64,000 nucleotides of DNA. Source: Chitinophaga sp. XS-30. GTDB taxonomy: Bacteria; Bacteroidota; Bacteroidia; Chitinophagales; Chitinophagaceae. Numbering within the stretch: position 1 is the stretch's first letter; every line of letters begins with the position of its first letter. The notes beneath the pieces are model-generated. The model made no database searches and was not told the origin of the DNA. It was given only the letters and a program-made list of their open reading frames with translations. A program made the translations under genes and the position numbers. Shown here piece by piece: positions 45,400 through 54,457 of this stretch. The stretch is taken from assembly GCF_008086345.1 (NCBI RefSeq), contig NZ_CP043006.1, forward strand, positions 5,764,032 to 5,828,031, read 5' to 3'.

Positions 45400-48300
45400 T
45401 TAAAACCTGTAGCTGACCGTAAAGGAATAATTCGTGCCCTTCCTGGTCTGCTTGTGCCGCCAGTCTGTGGCAGCGTTGTAACCGAAACCCTTCGGATCGT
45501 CTGCATTATCGGCCGGCGCTGTGTCTGTCGGCGGCCGGGTATCGGGGCGTTTATTGAAATACTCGACATAATACTGGTTCAGCAGATCGCTGATGTTCAT
45601 CCGCAGCTCCATCCGCTGTTTGAGCAGGCGTGCGCTTACCTGCAGGTCCAGCAGATCGCGGGGATTTTCGTAAGTATCATCATAGTCATCTATCCCGGCA
45701 AACAGCACCCTGCGCCCGAACCTGTTGTAGGTGATGTTCATCCCGATCACGCTGCCCTGGTAAGACAGGCCTGCATTGATGATGTAAGGAGAAAGCCCCT
45801 GCAGCGGCCTTTTCCGGTCGCTTTTCGATGAATCGGACGGCGGCAGCGGCTCCAGGCCCGACTGTACCCGCTGGATATTCACCGCATCATACGTCACCGT
45901 GCTTTTCATGTAAGCGAAATTGGCGCTGAGGTAAAGATTGTTGAGCAGCTTTGAGGACGGCCGGATGAAACCGAAAGAGCGCCGGTAATCCAGCTCAAAA
46001 CCGATGTTTTCCGCATTCACGAGGTTGAAGTAAAACAGGTTGTACTTGTTGTCCGATTGCTTGTAAGACACCAGCTCCACCGGGTTATCGTATTTTTTGT
46101 AGAACCCGGTAATGGACAATACTTCTGCGGGATGGGGATACCATTCAAAACGGAGATCGGCATTATTCGCCACACTGGCCTTCAGCCCGGTAACACCTTT
46201 TACGGACTGCCGCATCCTGAAATCATAGTAAATGTAGGACGCCCGTTCACGGAAATCAGGCCGGGCCAGGGTTTTGCTGTAAGCCGCGCGTATATTGACC
46301 TTTGGAGAAAAACTGTAGATGATGTTCACGGAAGGCAGCCATTCCGTTTCCCGGTACCGCACCGTTGAATCCACATTCCGCACACCACCCTGCGTCAGCC
46401 GTACCACGCTGGTCACGTCCATCGTATTATCTTCCATCCGCACGCCGCCGATCACCCGCAGTTTCTCCAGCGGTTGCAGGTCTGCCATGATGTAAGCCGC
46501 ATGCAGGGATTGTTTGCCCTTGTAATAATCCCCGGCGCTCAGGCCGGTAACGGTCACCGGCTGGTAGTAGAACAGGCCGGAGGCAAAATTTTCGGGGGTG
46601 AAGATCATGTAGTCCGGTTTCCCGTAACCGTACTTGTCCCCTTCCGCATTGCCGTAAAGGGTTGTGTTGAGCATCGGGGCGAGGGACACCTGTTCATAGT
46701 CCGCATCCCGGAAGGTGCCCCAGTAGCCGGTCTTGATCTTTTGTGTGCGATCGAGAAAGGTAAAGGGATAAGTGAAGTCCAGCCCCGCGTTCTTCCTTTT
46801 CTCTTTCATCCAGGAAGCGAACAGGCCGCCATCTTTGATCGTGGAAGATGCGGTGCGGATGTAATTGTATTTCAGGAGTTCCTTGCCGGTAAGGCTGTCG
46901 TACCCCTCAATGAGACCTGAGGAGTAGCGGGTGTCCGGCTGTTCCCGTTCAACGGAAGCCATATCCCCGAACCAGCGCAGCCTGATGCCGCGCGCACCCA
47001 GTACGTGCTCGCCTTCAAGCCTGCTCTGCAGGAGATCGCTGCTTTCCACCATGGAGATGTATTCGCGATGCATGCCGGTCATTCCTTTGTCTTCCGCCAG
47101 CTGGTCTATATTCACATGGCTGAAGCGGCGGTTGAGCACATTGCGCCAGGAGATCTTGTGGTTCTTTGCCTGGTAGGCCAGGTTGCCGATGGCGCCCATG
47201 GCAGTGATGAAGTTGTATTCCCTGGCGCCGTTCACGATGGTGGGGCTTTGCCGGAACCAGGCATCGTATTCCTCAATATTCTCTTCATGCCGGTAGCTGC
47301 CGGCCAGCACGAGGCCGAGGGTATTGCCGGCATTGAACTGCTTGCTGCGGCCCAGGGATAACTGGTACTGCTGCATGGGTTTGGCGGTATATTGATAGAG
47401 ACCGTAGTTGTTGGGGACTTTTGCATTCATGGCAGCAGCGGAAGTGAAGTCCGCATCATTGATGTATTGCTGGTAAGTACCGGCATCCCATCCGTGCCTG
47501 AACCAGCGGCGGCCATCGCCTGCCGTGCCGGCATAATCACTGTTCATGCGGCGGGTGCTGTAGAAATCCTTTCCGGTGCTGATGCTGTTCCAGCCTGTAC
47601 CGGCGCTTACCTGCAAAAAGTTCTCTTTCGGCACATCAATGGTATTCACCTGCACCAGGCCGCCGGTAAATTCTCCGGGCAGATCAGGCGTGGCGGTTTT
47701 GTTCACCACCACATTGTCGATCAGGTTGCTGGGAATGATATCAAATGCGAAGTTGCGGCGGTTAGGCTCTGTACTGGGCAGCGACGATCCGTTGAGCAGC
47801 ATGTTATTATACCGTTCGCTCATGCCGCGCACAGTCACGAATTTATTGTCCTGCACGGTAAGCCCGCTTACCCGTTTCAATACCTGCGCCACATTATTGT
47901 CCGGCGTACGGCGGATCTGTTCCGCGCTGATGCCATCGCTGATGGCTACATTGTTTTTCTGGCGGGTGTACAGGGCGGCAATGGATTCACTTCTAGCGGA
48001 AGCCACCACTTCCACGCCCTTCAGTGTGCCTTTCTGCACCGCCAGGGTGATGCCCAGCTGAAAAAGGGCATCTCTTTTTATCTCCACGCTCCGCACCTGC
48101 TTGGAGGCATAACCGATGGAGCTGATGCTGATGGTGTAGGTACCGGCAGGCAGCCGGAGGCGGTATTCTCCTTTTACATCCGTGGTGGTGCCGGTGTTGC
48201 CGGCTTTGATGGTAGCGCCGATCACGGGGTCGCCGGACTGACTGTCCAGCACCTGGCCGTAGAGGGTGCCGGAAGTTTGCCGGGCCGTTTGTTGCTGTTG

Positions 48301-48645
48301 CCGTTTAACGAGAATGATATTGCCATCTATCTCTGTCACATACCCCGTGGTTTGCAAGGCCTGCGCCAGCAACTCCCGCAGGCTGACGTTTTTCACATCC
48401 ACCGATATTCTTGTATCGGCATCTACTTCCTCCTTCACATAATTCACGACAAATCCTGTTTCCCTGCGGATCAGGTCAAACAATTGCTGCAGCGGGGCCT
48501 CCTGCAGGGTAACATTGAGGCGCCGGGCAGACTGGGCGGTAAGGGTGGTGCAGGATAGTGTCAGTATCACTGCCAGGACCGTTGTAAAAAAGCCATAACA
48601 AGGCCGCTCCCTCCGGAAGAGGGAAATTTTTGTAAATCTCTCCAT
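45400..48645 (-). CDS. TonB-dependent outer-membrane receptor with STN domain, uptake locus 3
   Basis: 1081 residues. Signal peptide to about residue 38 (TTLTAQ). STN domain about 43-113 (LNVTLQEAPLQQLFDLIRR), carboxypeptidase-regulatory-like domain about 126-210, plug about 225-345 with QVLKRVSGLTVQDNKFVTVRG and IIPSNLIDNVVVNKTATPDL-type residues, then a barrel ending YSFTVSYRF. The plug is of the NKTATPDLPGEFTGG class rather than SusC, and no SusD gene is present. The STN domain and the upstream FecR and sigma genes indicate transmembrane signalling. Ligand unknown. 41-bp gap from fecR and about 45-60 bp to the next gene suggest one transcript. Confidence 0.93.
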   Translation of the reverse strand: MERFTKISLFRRERPCYGFFTTVLAVILTLSCTTLTAQSARRLNVTLQEAPLQQLFDLIRRETGFVVNYVKEEVDADTRISVDVKNVSLRELLAQALQTTGYVTEIDGNIILVKRQQQQTARQTSGTLYGQVLDSQSGDPVIGATIKAGNTGTTTDVKGEYRLRLPAGTYTISISSIGYASKQVRSVEIKRDALFQLGITLAVQKGTLKGVEVVASARSESIAALYTRQKNNVAISDGISAEQIRRTPDNNVAQVLKRVSGLTVQDNKFVTVRGMSERYNNMLLNGSSLPSTEPNRRNFAFDIIPSNLIDNVVVNKTATPDLPGEFTGGLVQVNTIDVPKENFLQVSAGTGWNSISTGKDFYSTRRMNSDYAGTAGDGRRWFRHGWDAGTYQQYINDADFTSAAAMNAKVPNNYGLYQYTAKPMQQYQLSLGRSKQFNAGNTLGLVLAGSYRHEENIEEYDAWFRQSPTIVNGAREYNFITAMGAIGNLAYQAKNHKISWRNVLNRRFSHVNIDQLAEDKGMTGMHREYISMVESSDLLQSRLEGEHVLGARGIRLRWFGDMASVEREQPDTRYSSGLIEGYDSLTGKELLKYNYIRTASSTIKDGGLFASWMKEKRKNAGLDFTYPFTFLDRTQKIKTGYWGTFRDADYEQVSLAPMLNTTLYGNAEGDKYGYGKPDYMIFTPENFASGLFYYQPVTVTGLSAGDYYKGKQSLHAAYIMADLQPLEKLRVIGGVRMEDNTMDVTSVVRLTQGGVRNVDSTVRYRETEWLPSVNIIYSFSPKVNIRAAYSKTLARPDFRERASYIYYDFRMRQSVKGVTGLKASVANNADLRFEWYPHPAEVLSITGFYKKYDNPVELVSYKQSDNKYNLFYFNLVNAENIGFELDYRRSFGFIRPSSKLLNNLYLSANFAYMKSTVTYDAVNIQRVQSGLEPLPPSDSSKSDRKRPLQGLSPYIINAGLSYQGSVIGMNITYNRFGRRVLFAGIDDYDDTYENPRDLLDLQVSARLLKQRMELRMNISDLLNQYYVEYFNKRPDTRPPTDTAPADNADDPKGFGYNAATDWRHKQTRKGTNYSFTVSYRF

Positions 48646-48686
48646 GCTTGTGTGTTCTTGTTGCCGGCAGGCAAGCCGGTTTTATT

Positions 48687-49658
48687 TTAATAGATGATGA
48701 TATCCTTGTTATTGACCTTGTATTTGAAATCCGCCATTTTTCCGAGTATCCTGATAATATCTTCCTGGCTGCGCTTGATGAAAATGGCATTCACATGTTT
48801 ATTCAGCACAGATGAATCCCGTACCTCGAAACGCAGGCCGTAGTTATAGGCAAGATCACGGAAAACATCTTTCAACTGCTCGTTTTCATAGGCCAGTTCA
48901 TTGTTCTTCCATCCGCCGATCATGCCGGTTTCCTTCAGCACAGCCTGGGAGAAGGCAACCTTGCGATCGTCAAAGGTTACCTGCACGCCCGGCGTCAGTA
49001 CAATTTCCCGGCCGCCCTGCCTGGCATGAACGGACACCTTGCCCGTTTTCACCGATACCACGGTCCGTTGCTCCTCGCTGTATCCCCGGACATTAAAGGA
49101 AGTGCCCAGTACCTGTATCTTCACTTTCCCGGAGGTCACTATAAACGGGCGTTGTTCATCCTGCTCCACATCCAGGAATATCTCTCCTTTAACGAGCCGG
49201 ACCTCGCGTACGTCTGCCGTGAATGTTTCGGGTATGTCCACTTCACTGCCGCCGTTCAGGCTGATGCGTGTGCCATCCGACAGGGTAATCATCTTTTTGA
49301 CGCCGTCCGCCGTAACGATCGTTTTCCGGTCTTTTGCCTCCGCCACCATGCGGCTGAGGCGCGGTTGACTGATGAGATATCCGCCCAGCACCAGCAATCC
49401 CGCCACACAGGCGGCCTTGACAACGTTCCGCTTCCACCAGGGCGCTTCAGCGGCCCCTGTGGCGGCGTGGATGGCGCTGAGCGACCGGCGTTGCCGGCGG
49501 GCATCCACGAGCATGGGGGTGGTATGCTCCCACTCTTCTTCCGGGAAAAGCGCTGCGATATCCTCCTCCGTTGCAGTCTCCATCGCGCGAAGCCATGCAG
49601 CTTCCTCCCCGGGGCTCAGCTCCCCGTTCAGCCATCTTTGTATGATCTTGCGGTCCAT
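48687..49658 (-). CDS. FecR family anti-sigma factor, uptake locus 3
   Basis: 324 residues from ATG 49658 (MDRKIIQRWLNGELSPGEEAAW); an in-frame ATG at 49676 is less likely. Cytoplasmic part 1-70, one membrane helix about 75-95 (AACVAGLLVLGGYLI), FecR domain (TLSDGTRISLNGGSEVDIPETF, VLGTSFNVRGYSEEQRTVVSV), and a FecR_C/DUF4974 tail (ELAYENEQLKDVFRDLAYNYG, VNNKDIIIY). It should hold the sigma factor encoded upstream until the STN receptor encoded downstream is loaded. Confidence 0.92.
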   Translation of the reverse strand: MDRKIIQRWLNGELSPGEEAAWLRAMETATEEDIAALFPEEEWEHTTPMLVDARRQRRSLSAIHAATGAAEAPWWKRNVVKAACVAGLLVLGGYLISQPRLSRMVAEAKDRKTIVTADGVKKMITLSDGTRISLNGGSEVDIPETFTADVREVRLVKGEIFLDVEQDEQRPFIVTSGKVKIQVLGTSFNVRGYSEEQRTVVSVKTGKVSVHARQGGREIVLTPGVQVTFDDRKVAFSQAVLKETGMIGGWKNNELAYENEQLKDVFRDLAYNYGLRFEVRDSSVLNKHVNAIFIKRSQEDIIRILGKMADFKYKVNNKDIIIY

Positions 49659-49726
49659 ACCCATAATACACATCACAGCATGGGGTATCCGCAGAAAAGT
49701 ATATTATCTGAATGTTAAGGAATGGC

Positions 49727-50320
49727 TTAAGCCAGGTAGAACGTCATCAGGCATGAGGGCAGGGAACAAACAAGGTAGTGACCGGCCAGCAGGTTCTCCC
49801 GCAGGAACTGCAGGGTATCGCTGATATACCGTTCTACCGTACGGATATGAATACCCTCCTGCAAGGCGATCTCCCGGTAGGTCATACCCTGCTCCCGGTG
49901 CAACCGGAAACAGCGCTGGCGGACGGGACTGACTTTCTGCAGCACGGCATGGTAGCTTGATGCGAACTCTTTTGCATACAGGCCTTCCATGGCATTGTTC
50001 ACCGCATACTGGCGGAAGGGCGTTTCATCCTCCGTATCCAGTTCCAGCATACGTTTCCGGTCTACCGCCTGTTTGCGCAGATAATTGAAGATGGTATTCC
50101 GCAGAATGGTAAAGAAGTAGGATTCGATGGACTGGTTTTCATCTACAGACCCGCGATGCAGCCACAGGCGGATATAGGCTTCCTGGATGATGTCGTCCTG
50201 CGCATTCCGGTGGAACAACATCTTTGACAGGTAAGCCATGGCTTTGGGGTAGGTGGCATGGTAGAACCTGTCAAAAGCTGACCGGTCCCCTTCCTTTATG
50301 CTGACTGCAAGCTGTTTCAT
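49727..50320 (-). CDS. ECF (FecI-like) RNA polymerase sigma factor, uptake locus 3
   Basis: 197 residues from ATG 50320; an in-frame TTG at 50329 is unnecessary. Region 2 spans about 15-85 (AFDRFYHATYPKAMAYL, DDIIQEAYIRLWLHRG), and region 4 about 120-175 (VSPVRQRCFRLHREQGMTYREI, HIRTVERYISDTLQFLRENL). The start lies 9 nt after the stop codon of the S41 protease gene, suggesting translational coupling. It presumably activates its own operon together with the FecR that follows. Confidence 0.9.
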   Translation of the reverse strand: MKQLAVSIKEGDRSAFDRFYHATYPKAMAYLSKMLFHRNAQDDIIQEAYIRLWLHRGSVDENQSIESYFFTILRNTIFNYLRKQAVDRKRMLELDTEDETPFRQYAVNNAMEGLYAKEFASSYHAVLQKVSPVRQRCFRLHREQGMTYREIALQEGIHIRTVERYISDTLQFLRENLLAGHYLVCSLPSCLMTFYLA

Positions 50321-50329
50321 ACACAACAA

Positions 50330-51706
50330 TTATTCAACGTCAATGATTTGTACGGGTGCTGCGGTGGCAGCGGCGCTGGTGGCGGACCGGAAAATGGTGC
50401 GTACCGGAATTTTGCGCAGGTCCTGCGGGACTCCGGGGAATGCGGGGCCGTAGATGATGGTCAGGGCCTGGCGCACCAGGGGATCTTCTCCCGTGCCGAA
50501 AGCGCCCAGCGGCAACGTGGCGGTTTCGCTGACGGGAAATTGCGGCTGCAGCCCGTTGCTGTAGCCACCCTGCCCGTTTTTATCCAGCAATTTGTACACG
50601 ATGGGTTGCAGCGTCCACTCCACCTGCTTTGGCACCCGCCGGTCCGTGATCGTAAAGCTGGCCTCATCCTTTCCGGTAGTGGCCTCTCCTATCTGTATCA
50701 CCGGAATGAAGGGCTTCAGGTTATGGATGACCATTTCCGCCGCGGACGCCGTAGCGCCGGTGGCCAGTATGAATACCCGCTGCAGCGGAAGCCGTCGCTG
50801 CTGCAACGCGGTATATTGTTTACCGGCTGCTGCGGGAGAAGTGTTCAATACCGCCTGCAGACTGTTGACCCGTTTGCCCTGCCGGTGGTTGCCTTCGTAA
50901 ATGGCCCAGGTTTCCGCGGCCGTGAGCTTTTCCGCTATCATGCCGGCCATTTTTGCCGCGCCGGCCACACTGCCGCCGGTATTGTAACGGAGATCAAGGA
51001 TCAGTTCACCGGCGCCGGCCTGTTTAAGTGCCGCAAATGCCTCCAGGAGCTTGTCGTCATAACGCTCGTCAAATGCATTGTAATAAAGGTATCCTGTGGT
51101 GATGCCGCCGGACTGGAAGGTGCGGGTGAGGCGCACCGGGTTTTCACCGAGATAGCCGGGATAAAGGGTCACCGTGTCCGCCGGGGACCAGGAGCCGTTG
51201 GCCGTGACCAGCTGCAGTTCTTCCGGGGCCTGCAGCCATTCCTGCACCTGTTCCACATTCCCCGCATGCATCTTTTCCCCGTTGACGGCTATGAAATAGC
51301 TGCCCCGCTCCAATCCTGCACGGGCTGCCGCACCGCCGCCATTCACATACATGACCACCCCGATGTACCCTTCATACCCTGACGGCTGTACCAGGGCATA
51401 GTGGAAACCATAAGTATGATAGGTGGATGAAGGCGGCAGCACATCCGCCTGATTGCTGATCCAGGAAAAACGGTCTTCCCCCGAAAGGAGGCTTTTGAAA
51501 TATTCACCGGGACTAAGGGAAGCGTCTGTTTTGGCGGGGATCGCTTCATCCCAGTAATAGAACGTACGCATGCTGTCCAGTATCCAGCGGTTGATCTTTC
51601 CCAGGCTGTCCACCGGGTACGGCTCCGGAAGCTGCTCTTTCGGGGCACAACTTTGCAGCAACAGGAATGTACAGAGTTGAACAATGATGAAAACGGATGG
51701 CTTCAC
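50330..51706 (-). CDS. S41 family (C-terminal processing-type) serine protease lipoprotein
   Basis: 458 residues. Lipobox Cys at residue 20 (LLLQSC) followed by APKEQLPEP. An N-terminal helical segment (INRWILDSMRTFYYWDEAIP) is followed by a PDZ-like part (GGGAAARAGLERGSYFIAVNGE), then the S41 core with LILDLRYNTGGSVAGA, the nucleophile-Ser segment ATGATASAAEMVIHNL (Ser near residue 320) and a Lys in GEATTGKDEAS (near 344). Such Bacteroidota enzymes act in the periplasm or at the surface. It heads the sigma-FecR-receptor operon, so it could digest the imported polypeptide or process the anti-sigma factor. The 200-bp gap upstream holds no exact TAnnTTTG box for this strand. Confidence 0.9.
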   Translation of the reverse strand: MKPSVFIIVQLCTFLLLQSCAPKEQLPEPYPVDSLGKINRWILDSMRTFYYWDEAIPAKTDASLSPGEYFKSLLSGEDRFSWISNQADVLPPSSTYHTYGFHYALVQPSGYEGYIGVVMYVNGGGAAARAGLERGSYFIAVNGEKMHAGNVEQVQEWLQAPEELQLVTANGSWSPADTVTLYPGYLGENPVRLTRTFQSGGITTGYLYYNAFDERYDDKLLEAFAALKQAGAGELILDLRYNTGGSVAGAAKMAGMIAEKLTAAETWAIYEGNHRQGKRVNSLQAVLNTSPAAAGKQYTALQQRRLPLQRVFILATGATASAAEMVIHNLKPFIPVIQIGEATTGKDEASFTITDRRVPKQVEWTLQPIVYKLLDKNGQGGYSNGLQPQFPVSETATLPLGAFGTGEDPLVRQALTIIYGPAFPGVPQDLRKIPVRTIFRSATSAAATAAPVQIIDVE

Positions 51707-51821
51707 AGATCGGGCATTTGTACAAAATTTATATCTCTTTGCCCAACAAAAAAGAAAAGCGTGTGAATTTTATATTAAGTAATGCGCTTGCGGCCCTATC
51801 TTCCTGAACCTCAAATAACAC

Positions 51822-51853
51822 TTGGTCAATCCCGCCCCGTTTTGTTAGCTTTG
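51822..51853 (+). promoter_or_regulatory. rfbBCD promoter, TTG-N21-TAGCTTTG
   Basis: TTG (51822-51824) and TAGCTTTG (51846-51853, followed by C) are 21 bp apart, matching the Bacteroidota vegetative consensus. The leader to the rfbB ATG is about 50 nt. Confidence 0.68.
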
Positions 51854-51906
51854 CAAACTGGAAATTTGCAGCCGGAAGTATAAAACACTGAAAATCATCC
51901 TCATTC

Positions 51907-52962
51907 ATGAAAAAAACACTCCTTGTCACTGGCGGCGCCGGTTTTATCGGCTCACACGTCGTGCGGCTTTTTGTGAACAAATACCCCGATTACCTGATCG
52001 TCAACGGCGATGCGCTCACCTATGCCGGTAACCTCGAAAACCTGCTGGATATCAAAGACCAGCCTAACTACCGGTTTGAGAAAGTGGACATCGTTGACGA
52101 AAATGCAGTGAACGCCCTGTTTGAAAAATACCAGTTCGATGGGGTGATACACCTGGCGGCGGAAAGCCATGTGGACCGCTCCATCCTTGATCCCCTGGCC
52201 TTCATCCGTACCAATGTACTGGGCACTGCCGTGCTGCTCAATGCCGCCCGCAAATACTGGAAAGACGATATGGCCGACAAACGTTTCTATCATGTTTCCA
52301 CAGACGAGGTGTACGGCACCCTGGGAGAAGAAGGCCTCTTCACGGAGGATACGGCCTACGATCCCCGCTCCCCCTATTCCGCATCCAAAGCCAGCTCCGA
52401 TCATTTTGTAAGGGCTTATTATCATACTTACCATCTGCCGGTAGTGCTGAGCAACTGCTCCAACAACTACGGCTCTCATCATTTCCCGGAGAAACTCATT
52501 CCCCTCGCCATTCACAACATCAAAAACAGCAAGCCCGTGCCGGTGTACGGCAAAGGCGAGAACGTGCGCGACTGGCTGTTCGTGGAAGACCATGCACGGG
52601 CCATCGATACGATATTCCATAACGGACGTACCGGGGAAACCTATAACATCGGAGGCTTCAATGAATGGAAGAACATCGACCTGATACAATTGCTGTGCAA
52701 AGTGATGGATGAGAAGCTGGGCCGCGAACCGGGCACTTCCGCAAAACTCATCACTTTTGTAAAAGACCGCGCCGGGCATGATCTCCGCTACGCGATAGAC
52801 GCCACGAAGCTGAACCGGGAACTGGGCTGGTCCCCAAGCCTGCAGTTCGAAGAAGGGCTGGAAAGAACGGTGGACTGGTACCTGGCCAATGAAGAATGGC
52901 TGCAGCACGTCACCAGCGGCGCCTACCAGCAATATTACGAGACACAGTACCAACAGCGATAA
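51907..52962 (+). CDS. rfbB: dTDP-glucose 4,6-dehydratase
   Basis: 351 residues, extended SDR fold. NAD-binding TGGAGFIGSHVVRLF, HLAAESHVDRSI, FYHVSTDEVYGTLGEEG with the catalytic Asp-Glu pair, and the YSASKASSDHF Tyr-x3-Lys motif. NNYGSHHFPEKLIPLAI and GKGENVRDWLFVEDH are also typical. It makes dTDP-4-keto-6-deoxyglucose, the second step of dTDP-L-rhamnose synthesis. First gene of rfbBCD, with rfbC 10 bp downstream. rfbA is not in the window. Confidence 0.97.
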   Translation: MKKTLLVTGGAGFIGSHVVRLFVNKYPDYLIVNGDALTYAGNLENLLDIKDQPNYRFEKVDIVDENAVNALFEKYQFDGVIHLAAESHVDRSILDPLAFIRTNVLGTAVLLNAARKYWKDDMADKRFYHVSTDEVYGTLGEEGLFTEDTAYDPRSPYSASKASSDHFVRAYYHTYHLPVVLSNCSNNYGSHHFPEKLIPLAIHNIKNSKPVPVYGKGENVRDWLFVEDHARAIDTIFHNGRTGETYNIGGFNEWKNIDLIQLLCKVMDEKLGREPGTSAKLITFVKDRAGHDLRYAIDATKLNRELGWSPSLQFEEGLERTVDWYLANEEWLQHVTSGAYQQYYETQYQQR

Positions 52963-52972
52963 ACAAACCAGC

Positions 52973-53533
52973 ATGCCATTTATTGAAACAGGCATCCCTG
53001 ACCTGCTGATCTACGAGCCAAAAGTGCACGGGGACAGCCGGGGATATTTTTTTGAAAGCTACAACGCCAATACCTTCCGGGAAGAAGGGGTAAACATCGT
53101 GTTTGTGCAGGATAACCAGGCCCGGTCCTCCTACGGTGTGCTGCGCGGCCTGCATTTCCAGCAGGAGCCGTATGCGCAGACCAAGCTGATCCGCACCCTG
53201 GAAGGCCGCATCCTGGATGTGGTGGTGGACCTCCGCACCGGTTCCCCCGCTTACGGGAAAGTATATACGATCGAATTATCCGCGGAGAACAAACGCCAGC
53301 TGCTGGTGCCCAAAGGCTTCGCGCACGGGTATTCCGTACTGAGCGAAACCGCGGAAGTGATGTACAAATGCGATAATTTCTATCATAAAGCAAGCGAAGG
53401 CGGCATCATCTATAACGATCCGGCTTTGCAGATCGACTGGGGCATTCCGCTGACGGAGGCCATTGTTTCGGAAAAGGACACCCTGCTGCCGGTATTGGCG
53501 GATTGCAGGCACAATTTTGTTTACAAGTCATAA
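52973..53533 (+). CDS. rfbC: dTDP-4-dehydrorhamnose 3,5-epimerase
   Basis: 186 residues from ATG 52973 (MPFIETGIPDLLIYEPKVHGD); a longer in-frame reading from 52889 overlaps rfbB in the wrong frame. Cupin-type epimerase with DSRGYFFESYNANTF, the catalytic-His segment GVLRGLHFQQEP, ILDVVVDLRTGSPAYGK, and VPKGFAHGYSVLSETAEVMYKC. It epimerises C3 and C5 of dTDP-4-keto-6-deoxyglucose. The middle gene of rfbBCD, 4 bp before rfbD. Confidence 0.97.
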   Translation: MPFIETGIPDLLIYEPKVHGDSRGYFFESYNANTFREEGVNIVFVQDNQARSSYGVLRGLHFQQEPYAQTKLIRTLEGRILDVVVDLRTGSPAYGKVYTIELSAENKRQLLVPKGFAHGYSVLSETAEVMYKCDNFYHKASEGGIIYNDPALQIDWGIPLTEAIVSEKDTLLPVLADCRHNFVYKS

Positions 53534-53537
53534 CACC

Positions 53538-54386
53538 ATGAAAAATATTCTCGTAACAGGCGCCAATGGTCAGCTCGGCAACGCCCTGCAGGCTATCGCC
53601 GGTCAATATCCTGAATTCCAGCTGTTGTACACGGACAAGGATACGCTGGACATTACCAGCGAGGAAGCTGTGGAAGCCTTCTTTTCGCGGCAGCCCGTTC
53701 ATGCCGTTATCAACTGCGCGGCCTACACGGCGGTAGACAAAGCGGAAGAGGACGAGGAAGCCGCCTTCCTGCTCAACTTCCAGGCGCCGCTGATACTGGC
53801 GGAAGCCGCCGCGAAGCATAACAGCGCCTTCATTCATATTTCCACGGATTATGTGTTTGACGGCCGGCATTACCGGCCTTATACGGAAACCAGCGAAACC
53901 TCCCCGCAAAGCATTTACGGCGCCTCCAAGCTCCGAGGCGAGGCCGCGGTACTGGGTTACCATCCCAATGCGGTGGTCATCCGCACCTCCTGGCTGTATT
54001 CCCGCTACGGGGTGAACTTTGTGCTGCGCATGCAGCAGCTGATGCAGGAAAAGGAAAGCCTGAATGTGGTGTACGACCAGGTGGGCACCCCCACTTATGC
54101 GCCGGACCTTGCGGCGGTGATCCTCACCATATTGCAGCATCCGGAGCCGGCCGGGGGTATTTACCACTACAGTAATGAAGGGGTAGCCAGCTGGTACGAC
54201 TTCGCCATCGCCATAAAGGCCCTTACGGGCGCTTCCTGCCGCATATCTCCCGTCACCTCGGAGCAGTACCCCACCCCGGCCCAACGGCCCGCTTACAGCG
54301 TTCTGAACAAGGAAAAGATCAAAGCTGCCTTCGGGATAACGATCCCCTACTGGAAAGACAGTCTGGCAGTATGCCTCGGGAAATAG
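53538..54386 (+). CDS. rfbD: dTDP-4-dehydrorhamnose reductase
   Basis: 282 residues from ATG 53538 (MKNILVTGANGQLGNAL). SDR-like reductase with AVINCAAYTAVDKAEEDEEAA, ISTDYVFDGRHYRPYTETSE, and the YGASKLRGEAAV Tyr-x3-Lys motif. It completes dTDP-L-rhamnose with NAD(P)H. The gene ends about 70 bp before a tandem repeat and is convergent with lolD. Confidence 0.96.
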   Translation: MKNILVTGANGQLGNALQAIAGQYPEFQLLYTDKDTLDITSEEAVEAFFSRQPVHAVINCAAYTAVDKAEEDEEAAFLLNFQAPLILAEAAAKHNSAFIHISTDYVFDGRHYRPYTETSETSPQSIYGASKLRGEAAVLGYHPNAVVIRTSWLYSRYGVNFVLRMQQLMQEKESLNVVYDQVGTPTYAPDLAAVILTILQHPEPAGGIYHYSNEGVASWYDFAIAIKALTGASCRISPVTSEQYPTPAQRPAYSVLNKEKIKAAFGITIPYWKDSLAVCLGK

Positions 54387-54457
54387 GGAAGGACTGCCAT
54401 TCCGGCTCCTTTTTGGGCTGCTGCGCACTTCTTTGTGCTGCTGCGAGCTTTCGCCGG

